From Colimorpha_A sp045543555 (lineage in GTDB: Bacteria > Bacillota > Clostridia > Oscillospirales > CAG-272), in NCBI GenBank assembly GCA_045543555.1, contig JAZQMQ010000009.1, positions 62,001 to 126,000 on the forward strand: DNA of 64,000 nt, read 5' to 3'. Of the stretch, positions 34,012-42,864 are shown piece after piece. Under the pieces are notes generated by a model. It was not told the origin of the DNA and ran no database searches. It saw only the letters and a program-made list of their open reading frames with translations. Numbering within the stretch: position 1 is the stretch's first letter; each line of letters opens with the position of its first letter. The translations under genes and the position numbers were made by a program.

Positions 34012-35109
34012 TTAAAGCGTTTTTGTTTTGTATGCTCCCGCGAGCTTGAGACGGTCGCAGCAGCAGGAAAGCTCTTCCTTCAAGTGCTTTGCTTCCTTCT
34101 CGTTTAATGTTCCCTCGCACTCTACGTAGAAATAGTAGCTCCAGAGAAGCTCCTTCATGGGACGTGAACGGAGCGCGGTCATATTGTAACCGTGACGGCC
34201 GAGAATATTTATAGCCTCAGCCAAGGCTCCCGCCTTGTTCTGAACGGTGAACATGAGAATGAAGCGGTTTTCGGGATCGTTTTTAAGTCCGTGATTGATC
34301 TCCGCGCGAGTGAACACGCCGAAGCGAGTGGTGTTTGACCGACTTTCGTTTATGTGTCTTTCAAGGACGGTAAGTCCGAAGATCTCTGCACATTCCTCGG
34401 AGCAAATAGCCGCAATGCTCTTGTCGTTTAAATTAGCTACGTATTCTGCTGCCATTGCCGTATTTTCATATTGTGTCTGATCAAATCCGTTTCTGCCGAT
34501 ATAACCGGCACATTGGCTTAATGCTTGTGGATGAGAAATGACCCTTTTAATATCGTTTTTGGACGCGCCTTTAACTGAGCAAAGGTCGTGAACAACGGGC
34601 AGATCGTAGACACCGCTTACGTAAAGAGGTCCCGAGAACAGCATATCAATTACCTGCCCCACGTCTCCTGCGTAGCTGTTTTCCATAGGGAGTACCGCGC
34701 AGTCACATTCGCCGCAAGCAACGGCGTTATAGGCGTCTGTAAAGTTTCCAAAGGGAATTCTTGTTCCGTTATAGTGGAATATTTTTCCTGCAGCAATGTG
34801 TGCAAATGCTCCGATAGTTCCCGAATAAGCGATACGCATACCCTCGTTAAGACGGTTTTGATAGTCTCTTGATACCTTCATGGTCTGCTCGATGAAGGAG
34901 ACGTAGTGTTCTCTTATAACGGGGTCATTTATGTAGGCGCTGTTTGAGTTTATAACCTCTTTCTCACGCTTTTCGTCGAGAATGGGCATACCCGTAGCCT
35001 TCTTATGAGCGGCAATTATTTCTGCGGCTCTCATTCGCTTTTCAAAAAGCTCCGCCATCTGCTTGTCTATTTCGTTGATCTGTGCTCTTGCTGATTTAAG
35101 CTCGTCCAT
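34012..35109 (-). CDS. pheA: Bifunctional chorismate mutase-prephenate dehydratase
   Basis: 365 residues. 1-88: AroQ chorismate mutase helices (RAQINEIDKQMAELFEKRM, KREKEVI). 92-270: prephenate dehydratase with AVLPMENSYAGDVGQV and the catalytic NTTRFGVF. 285-360: ACT domain for phenylalanine feedback (LMFTVQNKAGALAEAINILG, LRSRPMKELLWSYYFYVE, carrying the ESRP-like site as RSRP). The P-protein architecture of E. coli, at the head of the aro operon. SD AGAGGAA; leader about 40 nt without attenuator. Confidence 0.93.
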   Translation of the reverse strand: MDELKSARAQINEIDKQMAELFEKRMRAAEIIAAHKKATGMPILDEKREKEVINSNSAYINDPVIREHYVSFIEQTMKVSRDYQNRLNEGMRIAYSGTIGAFAHIAAGKIFHYNGTRIPFGNFTDAYNAVACGECDCAVLPMENSYAGDVGQVIDMLFSGPLYVSGVYDLPVVHDLCSVKGASKNDIKRVISHPQALSQCAGYIGRNGFDQTQYENTAMAAEYVANLNDKSIAAICSEECAEIFGLTVLERHINESRSNTTRFGVFTRAEINHGLKNDPENRFILMFTVQNKAGALAEAINILGRHGYNMTALRSRPMKELLWSYYFYVECEGTLNEKEAKHLKEELSCCCDRLKLAGAYKTKTL

Positions 35110-35156
35110 TATTTATCTGTTCCTCTGAATTTATACAAATATTTTCCGATAATATC

Positions 35157-35185
35157 ATTATAGTCCAAACCTCTAATTTTTTCAA
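35157..35185 (-). promoter_or_regulatory. Promoter of the aro operon
   Basis: Minus strand TTGAAA, 17 nt, TATAAT; start near 35150. Confidence 0.7.
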
Positions 35186-35245
35186 TACATTAAGGGCTTA
35201 TTTTTTCAATATTTTAATATTTTATTATCCAAGTCCTCAATTGCA

Positions 35246-35274
35246 TTGACGAAAATGAAAAAAAGTGCTATCAT
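35246..35274 (+). promoter_or_regulatory. Promoter of the aminotransferase operon
   Basis: TTGACG, 17 nt, TATCAT; diverges from the aro promoter with about 60 nt between the two -35 boxes. Confidence 0.65.
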
Positions 35275-35306
35275 TAAATGAATAAATAATTTTTTAGGAT
35301 GAAAAA

Positions 35307-36491
35307 ATGATAAACAGCAATATGAAGGAGCTCGGCACCCGCCGATCCACAATAAGAGAGCTTTTTGAATACGGAAAGGCAATGAAGGAGCAGGTCGGCG
35401 CCGAAAACGTTTTTGACTTCAGCCTGGGCAATCCGTCAACGCCACCTCCCTCCGAGGTCACTGACGCAATGATCAAGCTGATAAATCAGACTGAGCCCTG
35501 TGTTCTGCACGGATATTCTTCGGCTCAAGGGGATAAGGCGGTAAGAGAGAAAATAGCAAGTGATCTTACACAGCGTTACGGAGCAAAAATTTCCGCTGAA
35601 AAGATTTATATGACCTGCGGAGCGGCCGCGTCCCTTTGCATTACCCTTCGCTCACTTGTGTGCGGTGAGAACAGAAATTTTGCCGTTCAAGCACCGTATT
35701 TCCCGGAATACAAGGTTTTTGTTCAGAGTATGGGCGGTACTCTTACAGTGGTGGATGCCGATACAGAGAGCTTTGAATTGAATATTGACGGATTCAGAGA
35801 AGCAATAAACGAACACACCCAGGGCGTGATTATAAATTCACCAAACAATCCGTCGGGAGTTATATATTCGGAGGAGTCTCTCAAAGCCTTGGGAAAGCTT
35901 CTTGCCGAAAAATCCAAGGAATATGAGCATCCCATATACATAATTTCTGATGAGCCATACCGCGAGCTCACGTACGGTAAGAACGTACCTTACATCCCCG
36001 ATATTTATCCTGATACCATTATTTGTTATTCATTTTCCAAGTCCCTGTCTCTTCCCGGTGAACGTATAGGCTATATTGCAGTTCCCGACGGAGTCACTGA
36101 CGGAGACGATATCTATTACACGGTATGCGGAAGCGGAAGAGCGCTAGGCTACGTTTGTGCTCCAACCTTAATGCAGATGACCGTTTCGGAATGTGCGGGA
36201 GTTTCCCCAAATCTTAATGCTTACAGAAAAAACAGAGATACTCTTTATGCCGCATTGACAGCAATGGGTTATAGATGCGTTCGTCCCGACGGAGCTTTTT
36301 ATCTCTTTGTTCAGGCACCGGGCGGTGACGCTGTCGCCTTCAGCGATAAGGCAAAGGAGCTTGGGCTTCTGGTAGTGCCGGGTGACGATTTCGGATGTCC
36401 GGGATATTTGAGAATCTCATATTGCGTCTCTGAGAGCACTGTAAAAAACTCGCTTATGGCATTTGGAAAAGCAAAGGATCTTTTCGTATGA
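35307..36491 (+). CDS. Class I/II PLP aminotransferase
   Basis: 394 residues. SPNNPSG at 178-184, DEPYREL at 215 and the Schiff-base lysine K245 in SFSKSLSLPGERIGY with R253 give the AspC/MalY fold. The C terminus has LRISYC with the substrate-carboxylate arginine. Divergently transcribed from the aro operon, so an aromatic amino acid transaminase closing Phe/Tyr synthesis is a reasonable inference, but aspartate or alanine specificity cannot be excluded. The next gene overlaps by 4 nt (ATGA). Confidence 0.85.
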   Translation: MINSNMKELGTRRSTIRELFEYGKAMKEQVGAENVFDFSLGNPSTPPPSEVTDAMIKLINQTEPCVLHGYSSAQGDKAVREKIASDLTQRYGAKISAEKIYMTCGAAASLCITLRSLVCGENRNFAVQAPYFPEYKVFVQSMGGTLTVVDADTESFELNIDGFREAINEHTQGVIINSPNNPSGVIYSEESLKALGKLLAEKSKEYEHPIYIISDEPYRELTYGKNVPYIPDIYPDTIICYSFSKSLSLPGERIGYIAVPDGVTDGDDIYYTVCGSGRALGYVCAPTLMQMTVSECAGVSPNLNAYRKNRDTLYAALTAMGYRCVRPDGAFYLFVQAPGGDAVAFSDKAKELGLLVVPGDDFGCPGYLRISYCVSESTVKNSLMAFGKAKDLFV

Positions 36492-37219
36492 TCGAGCTGA
36501 CTGAAAATGAGTTTGTAACCGACGTAAACGACGGAATTAAGCTTATACAAAATAAAAACGGACTCACCTACGGAACCGATGCCTATCTGCTTTCGGCATT
36601 TATAAAGGCTCGTCCGTCGGGGGTAGCTGCCGAGATCGGAAGCGGAAGCGGTATAATTTCCCTGCTACTCGCCGCAAGAAAAAAGTTCTTAAGGATATAT
36701 GCCCTCGAGGTACAGGAATATTATGCCTCCCTTACGGGCAGAAACTCAGTGCTTAACGGTCTTGATGGAATCGTTGAAGCAGTACACACCGATGCCCGCG
36801 ATTTTAGGACCGAATGCGAAGCCGTATTTATGAATCCGCCGTACATGAAGACCGAAAGCGGAAAACGCAATACTGATGACGGAAAATATGCCGCACGGCA
36901 TGAGGTGTTTGGCTCAATTACGGAGCTTTGCTCTGCAGCTTCAAAAATGCTGAAATACGGCGGAGAGCTGTATGCCGTCTACCGCCCCGACAGAATGATC
37001 GACCTTATCTGCGCCATGAGGGCAAGCGGAATTGAGCCTAAGAATTTGTGCCTTGTTTATCAAAGCGTCGCTCATCAACCCTGTCTTGTGCTCGTTTCGG
37101 GCAAAAAAGGAGGGAAAAGCGGAATAAACGTAATGCGTCCGCTGATATTAACCGACGGTAACGGTAATGACACCCACGACTGTATGTCAATTTATCAAAA
37201 CGGAGAATGGATCGAATAA
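36488..37219 (+). CDS. tRNA1(Val) (adenine37-N6)-methyltransferase, TrmN6/YfiC-like
   Basis: 243 residues with a Rossmann methyltransferase fold: AEIGSGSGIISLLLA (SAM motif I near 50) and the FMNPPY catalytic motif (near 117), which marks N6-adenine or related amino-methylation. The N-terminal DGIKLIQNKNGLTYGTDAYLLSAF is the family signature of YfiC-like proteins. Coupled to rsmI (stop immediately followed by the ATG), a pairing very common in Firmicutes. Confidence 0.85.
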   Translation: MIELTENEFVTDVNDGIKLIQNKNGLTYGTDAYLLSAFIKARPSGVAAEIGSGSGIISLLLAARKKFLRIYALEVQEYYASLTGRNSVLNGLDGIVEAVHTDARDFRTECEAVFMNPPYMKTESGKRNTDDGKYAARHEVFGSITELCSAASKMLKYGGELYAVYRPDRMIDLICAMRASGIEPKNLCLVYQSVAHQPCLVLVSGKKGGKSGINVMRPLILTDGNGNDTHDCMSIYQNGEWIE

Positions 37220-38068
37220 ATGGAAGAAAAGAACAAAATACTCCCATCCACGTTATATCTCGTAGCAACACCAATAGGAAATCTCGACGATATGTCTTAC
37301 CGTGGTGTAAAGACTCTGTCGGAATGTGATTTCATTGCCGCAGAGGACACGAGAGTCACCGCAAAGCTTCTTTCGGCTTATGAGATCAAGAAGCCCCTTG
37401 TTACCTATGAGGAGCACGTAAAGCGTTCTGCGGGAGAAATGATACTTGAAAGACTTAAAAACGGCGAGAGCTGTGCTCTTGTGACCGACGCGGGAACTCC
37501 TGCGATCTCAGATCCCGGTGAAGATCTCGTCCGTCTTTGCGCAGAGAATGGCATAAACGTAGTTGCTGTTCCCGGAGCCTGTGCCGCAGTAAATGCGCTT
37601 GCCCTTTCGGGCCTGCCCACCCGCCGATTCTTATTTGAAGGGTTCCTTGAAGGTAAGGACAACGCGAAAATCGAAAAGCTTAACGAGCTTTCGACGTATC
37701 CGCAGACGCTGATATTCTACGAGGCTCCGCACAGACTTGAAGAGACTCTGAAATTAATGGAAAAAACGCTGGGCGGCGACAGAAAAATTGCACTGTGCCG
37801 TGAGCTTACGAAGAAAAACGAGGAGATCGTCAGAACGACATTGTCCGAAGCGGTGAAAAAATACGCTTCTGACGCGCCAAGGGGAGAATTTGTCCTGGTC
37901 GTCGAGGGAAGAACCGGTAAAGGTGAATGCTTCTGGGAAAACATGAGCGTAAGCGAGCACGTTGATTACTACGTAAATAATATGTCCCTTGATAAAATGT
38001 CTGCCATAAAGGCCGTAGCAAAGGACAGGGGAGTTCCTAAAAACACCATATATAAGGAACTGATATAA
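37220..38068 (+). CDS. rsmI: 16S rRNA (cytidine1402-2'-O)-methyltransferase
   Basis: 282 residues. LYLVATPIGNLDDMSYRG near 11, AEDTRVTAKLL, VTDAGTPAISDPGEDLV (SAM site) and FYEAPHRL are RsmI signatures of the tetrapyrrole-methylase fold. Methylates the ribose of C1402 in the ribosomal P site. Ends the operon aminotransferase-trmN6-rsmI. Confidence 0.93.
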   Translation: MEEKNKILPSTLYLVATPIGNLDDMSYRGVKTLSECDFIAAEDTRVTAKLLSAYEIKKPLVTYEEHVKRSAGEMILERLKNGESCALVTDAGTPAISDPGEDLVRLCAENGINVVAVPGACAAVNALALSGLPTRRFLFEGFLEGKDNAKIEKLNELSTYPQTLIFYEAPHRLEETLKLMEKTLGGDRKIALCRELTKKNEEIVRTTLSEAVKKYASDAPRGEFVLVVEGRTGKGECFWENMSVSEHVDYYVNNMSLDKMSAIKAVAKDRGVPKNTIYKELI

Positions 38069-38136
38069 AGAAAAAAATAAATACGTCCCTCCTCTTATGA
38101 ATGAGACTCGAGGTAACGTGGACTGCAAAAAAAGAT

Positions 38137-38176
38137 AAAACCTGCATTGTACCCTTAGGGATACGTTGCAGGTTTT
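38137..38176 (+). terminator. Extended hairpin after rsmI
   Basis: AAAACCTGCA / TGCAGGTTTT outer stem with an inner CCCTTAGGG stem; probable terminator of the rsmI operon, with a short U tract. Confidence 0.6.
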
Positions 38177-38183
38177 CGGTTAC

Positions 38184-38220
38184 AAAAAAAGCACCGTACC
38201 GAGCGCGGTACGGTGCTTTT
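38184..38220 (-). terminator. Terminator of the small membrane protein gene
   Basis: GCACCGTACCG / CGGTACGGTGC stem followed, on the minus strand, by seven T. Confidence 0.85.
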
Positions 38221-38229
38221 ATGTAGTTA

Positions 38230-38481
38230 TTAGTCAGCGAAAATGGTGATGCGGTTGTGGAGAATCTCGGTGATGAGGTCAGCGATCCAAATAATAAGGT
38301 TTCCGATACCGGTAACGAGAACGAGGATGCCAACTACGAGAGTAACAACGTTCTTTGTTTCAACGAAACGAAGAATACGGTAGATTCCGCCGATGATTCC
38401 GCCGAGGATCAGCTGAAGAATAACCTTTACGATCTTAGGAAGATCCTCATACATTTTGGTGATAGAAGTATTATTAGCCAT
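38230..38481 (-). CDS. Small membrane protein, two transmembrane helices
   Basis: 83 residues: a short soluble N terminus, a hydrophobic helix near 18-40 with a GGIIGGIYRI glycine motif, and a second near 45-72 (VVTLVVGILVLVTGIGNLIIWI). SD GGAGG, near-consensus promoter, and a strong terminator show a separately expressed gene. Not a recognised family; size and topology recall stress-related small proteins of the Pmp3/YqaE type but sequence similarity is not convincing. Confidence 0.65.
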   Translation of the reverse strand: MANNTSITKMYEDLPKIVKVILQLILGGIIGGIYRILRFVETKNVVTLVVGILVLVTGIGNLIIWIADLITEILHNRITIFAD

Positions 38482-38512
38482 AACAAAAAACCTCCGAATT
38501 TATTATACAACT

Positions 38513-38541
38513 ATTATACTGCGTTCGTAATAAAAATGCAA
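38513..38541 (-). promoter_or_regulatory. Promoter of the small membrane protein gene
   Basis: Minus strand TTGCAT, 17 nt, TATAAT. Confidence 0.65.
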
Positions 38542-38590
38542 CACTTTTTTAAAAAATATTAAAAAATTATCTCATTTTGTTCGTATTGCT

Positions 38591-39874
38591 TTATAATTTC
38601 ACAAGTCCTGCTTCATAAAGCTTCTGCAGGGACATGAGTATTCCGAGCTTTGCGTGATACCAGGTGAGACCGCCTTGGAAATATACCGCGTAAGGCTCTC
38701 TTATGGGGCCGTCCGCCGAAAGCTCGATGGATGAGCCCTGTACGAATGCTCCTGCCGCCATAATTACCTCGCTGTCATAGCCCGGCATTGCCCAAGGCTC
38801 TGGGGTAACGTAGCTGTCGACGGGTGCCGCCGCCTGAATTCCTTTACAGAATGCGATCATTGCCTCTCTTGAACCGAGCTCCACCGCCTGAATTATATCG
38901 TGACGGGACTCGCTTCCGTTGGGAATAACTCTGTAACCGAGACGCTCGTAGATGTTAGCCGCGAACACGGCGCCCTTAAGAGCCGATGCAGTTACGGTTG
39001 GAGCAAGGAAAAATCCCTGATAGAAGGACGTCATAAGTCCGAGATTCGCACCGACCTCCTGACCCAATCCGGGCGCGGAGAGACGGTATGCGCAACGGTT
39101 GATGCACTTTTGAGTTCCGACTATGTAACCGCCGATAGGAGCAAGACCGCCGCCGGGATTTTTGATAAGTGAGCCGACAGTCATATCTGCGCCCACGTCG
39201 GAGGGCTCGATGTCCTCAACAAATTCGCCGTAGCAGTTATCGACCATTACGGTAATATCGGGCTTGATGTTCTTAACGAATGCGATAAGCTCACCTATCT
39301 GCTTCACCGAGAAGGTGGGGCGCATCTTGTAGCCCTTGGAACGCTGAATGGTTACGAGCTTGGTCTTTTCGTTTATTGCCTTTGCGATATTTTCATAGTC
39401 GAAGGTGCCGCCCTCAAGCAGATCTACCTGACGGTAGGAAACCCCGTACTCCTTAAGCGAGCAGGGGGAGGGGCGGATACCGATGACCTCCTCAAGCGTA
39501 TCGTAAGGGCCGCCTGCGGGGGAAAGCAGCTCGTCGCCCGGAAGCAGATTTGCAGACAGAGCAACGGTCAGAGCGTGAGTCCCGCAGGTTATCTGAGGGC
39601 GTACAAGCGCCGCTTCGGTGTGAAACACGTCGGCGTAGACTCTTTCAAGATTATCACGGCCGAAATCGTTGTAGCCGTAGCCGTTGGTTGCGGCAAAATG
39701 GGTGGCGTTTACCCTGTTTTTCTGCATTGCAGAAATAACCTTGCATTGATTCATTTCGGAAATTCTGTCAATTTCCTCAAAACGCTCCTTGAGGGAAGCG
39801 AGAACCTCTTCGCCGAAGCAGTAAACATCCTCGCTTATGCCGAGAGTTTCGTAAATTTTTTGTGCGTTGTTCAT
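38591..39874 (-). CDS. Methionine gamma-lyase family PLP enzyme (YnbB type)
   Basis: 427 residues. Related to the Cys/Met metabolism PLP family but of the YnbB ('aluminium resistance') subgroup: FHTEAALVRPQITCGTHAL, MVDNCYGEFVE (Asp binding PLP) and GSLIKNPGGGLAPIGGYIVG with the candidate Schiff-base lysine. Biochemical function of the subgroup is not settled; a C-S lyase such as methionine or cysteine lyase is plausible. Third gene of an operon, 19 nt after the CvpA-like gene. No clear terminator follows. Confidence 0.85.
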   Translation of the reverse strand: MNNAQKIYETLGISEDVYCFGEEVLASLKERFEEIDRISEMNQCKVISAMQKNRVNATHFAATNGYGYNDFGRDNLERVYADVFHTEAALVRPQITCGTHALTVALSANLLPGDELLSPAGGPYDTLEEVIGIRPSPCSLKEYGVSYRQVDLLEGGTFDYENIAKAINEKTKLVTIQRSKGYKMRPTFSVKQIGELIAFVKNIKPDITVMVDNCYGEFVEDIEPSDVGADMTVGSLIKNPGGGLAPIGGYIVGTQKCINRCAYRLSAPGLGQEVGANLGLMTSFYQGFFLAPTVTASALKGAVFAANIYERLGYRVIPNGSESRHDIIQAVELGSREAMIAFCKGIQAAAPVDSYVTPEPWAMPGYDSEVIMAAGAFVQGSSIELSADGPIREPYAVYFQGGLTWYHAKLGILMSLQKLYEAGLVKL

Positions 39875-39893
39875 TTTTTACCTATTGATTATA

Positions 39894-41951
39894 TTATTTA
39901 AGTCCCATAAAGAGCTTAAGAGCCTCGAGGGTTGCATTTTCACCGTTTTCGGAGATATAGCTGTTGATCTTGTCGGTAATTTCCGCTTTTGCATCATCAT
40001 CGAGCTCGGAGAACAGACCTGTGGGGTCGCTTACGTTGCCCTCGGTGAGATTTTCGAGGGTCTTTTCAACCACCTTGGAGGATGCAACGGTGTCGATCAA
40101 GGCGTCAGCACGCTCCTTAACAGCTTCCTCGGTTATGGTTTCGGAGCTTGTTACGTCGGATACCATCGACATTATCTCGTTAAGAGCCGCAGCTTCCTTT
40201 TCAGCCTCGTCCTCTGTGAGTTCAACCTCTATCATCGCATCGAAAACAGAGTTAATAACATCATTTACCTTTTCACTTTCCTCACCCATCCCTATTTCTT
40301 CAAGAAGATCGGTGGTAACTGTATCCTTTACGGTTTCAAGAACCTCGGGAGAGGATGTTATAAGGGTCTTAAAGCCTTCGGTTCCGCCCTCGCCGCTCGC
40401 AATATTGCTGAGAGTTGTGGCGGTCGTAAATGCCGCGTCGCAGAAATCCGGGAAAGTGCCCTGACCTACGGGCTTGCTTACAGAATCGTTAAGCTTTGAT
40501 TTGATGCTTTCGACAATCTTTTCGGTTCCGGGAAGACCGTTCTTTGAAAGCAGGGCCTTCGCGGTCTCAATAACCTCATCGGTGTCGATCTCAGGATGGC
40601 GTGCCATGCCCTCGATAAACATACCGATCGCCTTACCTGCGTGCTTGCTGTCGTTGATACCCGTCATAATGCCCGACAGGAACATGTAAAGGGCTTCGCC
40701 CTCCTTTTTTGCTTCATCTGCGCTCAATGGAGCCTCGGGGAGAGCCATTACCGTATCGCGGAATTTTGTAATTGAGCCCATTTCGTCGCCGTTATTTTCA
40801 AGAAGTTCGTCGACGAAGACGGAAACCGCTTCCTTGACGATCTTTGTCTTGAAGGTTGCGATTGAGGGAGAATGGTTAAAGGTTCGACCGAACGCTGTGG
40901 ATATCATTTCCGCATCCACCTTTGCGGTATCGAAGCCTTCACCGTTAAGCGCATCGATCATCCCGCTTTCAACCATAGCCTCAAGCAAATCGACGAATGC
41001 GGGAAGGTCCTCGCGGAGCAGAGCGCCGTCGGCAATTGCAGAATAGTATTCAACGAGCTTGAATTCCATATCTCCGAGCTTGACGGAGGGGATCTTATCC
41101 GACAAGAATCCGCAAGCAACGTCCGTCACAAATTTGTTTTTAAGGAGAAAGTCCTCGGTCTTGTGGACGAGGGAAAGAAGTGCGGTTTTATCCTTCAGTA
41201 TACTATCCGCATCGGAAAACACGACAAGCTCCTCGGCAAGACCGGTTACAGAGCGAACGGTTGATGGGATATTTATCGAGCTTCCCTCAAATTTGAAGGT
41301 GAGAAGCACGTTATATGCAGTTGAGAAGGGAGGTGTTCCCGCAAGAGAAACAATGGGGGATCCGGTGATCTCCTTGGCGACGTCAAATGTCTTTGCATTT
41401 TGAACGACGCCTTCTTCGTTTTGAATTTCTTTTTCCGTGTAAGCTTCAGCTACGTCGAGTACGTCGTTTGCCAAAGACATGGTTCCGTATATTGGAAGCG
41501 TGAATAGGAACGCGAAGAGAAGTGCGTCGACAAGTGCGATTGTTAAGCCGCCTATACGGTCAAAAACGTTGTCTGCCTTGGGACATACAGCCTTCATTAT
41601 TGCCGATACTACACACTTAATGATAAGACAAACAAGGAAAAATACGGGAATGTACAGGATAAGAGCCGACAAAGCTCCCGCTATTCCATCTGCCAATACG
41701 TTTATTCTGTCGATATCCGCGATCTCGGGGTTCGATTCGATTAGCATATCAAGAACCTTATCGCTTATAAACTTGCCTATCGGTGCAGACGCAAGCTTTG
41801 CGATAACTACGGATATAACGGCGGAAACTACCGTCATAACTATCGATACTGCCGAGCGTACCGAGCCTCTTTTGAAGCCGAGTACCATGAAAATAATTCC
41901 GCTGATTACTGCAAAGAGAAGAAATGGCGCCCAAGAAATTAAGGTTATCAT
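39894..41951 (-). CDS. Large CvpA-like membrane protein, function unknown
   Basis: 685 residues. Residues 1-185 carry four to five hydrophobic helices: ISWAPFLLFAVISGIIFMVL with GFKRGSVRSAVS directly after, which is the CvpA/YqiA pattern (four TM helices, conserved GxxRG). The remaining 500 residues are hydrophilic, rich in Glu, Ser, Thr and Ala and predicted mostly helical, without a recognisable domain. CvpA itself is linked to colicin V production and envelope stress. Sits between a parvulin and a methionine gamma-lyase-like gene. Whether the long domain is inside or outside cannot be told. Confidence 0.6.
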   Translation of the reverse strand: MITLISWAPFLLFAVISGIIFMVLGFKRGSVRSAVSIVMTVVSAVISVVIAKLASAPIGKFISDKVLDMLIESNPEIADIDRINVLADGIAGALSALILYIPVFFLVCLIIKCVVSAIMKAVCPKADNVFDRIGGLTIALVDALLFAFLFTLPIYGTMSLANDVLDVAEAYTEKEIQNEEGVVQNAKTFDVAKEITGSPIVSLAGTPPFSTAYNVLLTFKFEGSSINIPSTVRSVTGLAEELVVFSDADSILKDKTALLSLVHKTEDFLLKNKFVTDVACGFLSDKIPSVKLGDMEFKLVEYYSAIADGALLREDLPAFVDLLEAMVESGMIDALNGEGFDTAKVDAEMISTAFGRTFNHSPSIATFKTKIVKEAVSVFVDELLENNGDEMGSITKFRDTVMALPEAPLSADEAKKEGEALYMFLSGIMTGINDSKHAGKAIGMFIEGMARHPEIDTDEVIETAKALLSKNGLPGTEKIVESIKSKLNDSVSKPVGQGTFPDFCDAAFTTATTLSNIASGEGGTEGFKTLITSSPEVLETVKDTVTTDLLEEIGMGEESEKVNDVINSVFDAMIEVELTEDEAEKEAAALNEIMSMVSDVTSSETITEEAVKERADALIDTVASSKVVEKTLENLTEGNVSDPTGLFSELDDDAKAEITDKINSYISENGENATLEALKLFMGLK

Positions 41952-41980
41952 ATTATTATCCTTCTTTATTTGTGTTTTTA

Positions 41981-42724
41981 TCAGAACATATCTACGGGGA
42001 AGAGGATCTTAAGCTGGTTGATCTTTGACGCGTAAGCCTTTTGCTGTTTTTCGGCAAGAAGCTGTTCCTTGAGCTGCTCGCTTACGTCCTCAAACGCCAT
42101 AACCGAGCTTTCGCTCCTGTCGGTTACGAGAATGAGGTGCCATCCGAACTGTGTCTGAATGGGTGCGGTGACCGTGCCGATTTCAGCCGTAAAAGCTGCG
42201 GTTTCGAACTCCTTGACCATCTGACCCTGTCCGAATGCTCCGAGCTCGCCGCCGTTTTCCTTGGAGGGGCAGGAGCTGTATTGCTTTGCGGCATCTGCGA
42301 ATGTGATCTTGCCTGCATCGATCTCAGTCTTGATCTGAGCTGCCTTATCCTCGCTGTCAACGAGAATGTGAGAAGCGGTTACGGTATTGCCGCTTACAAA
42401 TGCGGCGGGATTTTCGTCGTAGAACTTCTTTGTTTCCTCGTCGGTGACCTTTACGTTCTCAATCGCACGGCTGATGGCGAACTTTGTAAGAAGCTCTTCC
42501 TTCATTATGTTGAGCTGCTTCTTGAACTCGGGATCGAATTCAAGGAGCTCTTTTCTTGCGCCTGCAAGAAGAAGCTTTCTGTTGATGAGCTGCTCGAGCA
42601 CCATAGCTCTGCCCTGGGGGTTATTGAGGGACTGTCCTCTCTGACCCATCGCGATTATTGCCTCGGATACGTCCTCCTCGGTGATGTTAACGCCGCCCAC
42701 TGCGGCAAGTACCTTGTTTTCCAT
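41981..42724 (-). CDS. Parvulin-type peptidyl-prolyl isomerase (SurA/PrsA-like, no signal peptide)
   Basis: 247 residues from the ATG at 42724 (GAAAGGAAC upstream). N-terminal SurA-like helices (NITEEDVSEAIIAMG, QLINRKLLLAGA), a parvulin domain near 118-215 (VTASHILVDS, GGELGAFGQGQMVKEFE, TQFGWHLILV) and a helical end. PrsA and SurA normally carry a signal or lipobox; this has none, so it is probably cytosolic. First gene of the operon with the CvpA-like and methionine gamma-lyase-like genes. Could also assist nascent protein folding like trigger factor (inference). Confidence 0.88.
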   Translation of the reverse strand: MENKVLAAVGGVNITEEDVSEAIIAMGQRGQSLNNPQGRAMVLEQLINRKLLLAGARKELLEFDPEFKKQLNIMKEELLTKFAISRAIENVKVTDEETKKFYDENPAAFVSGNTVTASHILVDSEDKAAQIKTEIDAGKITFADAAKQYSSCPSKENGGELGAFGQGQMVKEFETAAFTAEIGTVTAPIQTQFGWHLILVTDRSESSVMAFEDVSEQLKEQLLAEKQQKAYASKINQLKILFPVDMF

Positions 42725-42773
42725 TTTGTATGTTCCTTTCGATAATATATCGTTAATTTTTTTAATACATTTC

Positions 42774-42802
42774 AGTATATCATAATTCGACGTCTTTTTC
42801 AA
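42774..42802 (-). promoter_or_regulatory. Promoter of the parvulin operon
   Basis: Minus strand TTGAAA, 17 nt, TATACT. Confidence 0.65.
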
Positions 42803-42817
42803 GGGGTAAAGGGCATC

Positions 42818-42852
42818 AAAAAACGCCTTTTTCGGATGAAAGAGGCGTTTTT
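42818..42852 (-). terminator. Terminator of the P-type ATPase gene
   Basis: AAAAACGCCTCTTTC / GAAAAAGGCGTTTTTT on the minus strand, just after the stop codon. Confidence 0.8.
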
Positions 42853-42864
42853 ATATTTATAATG

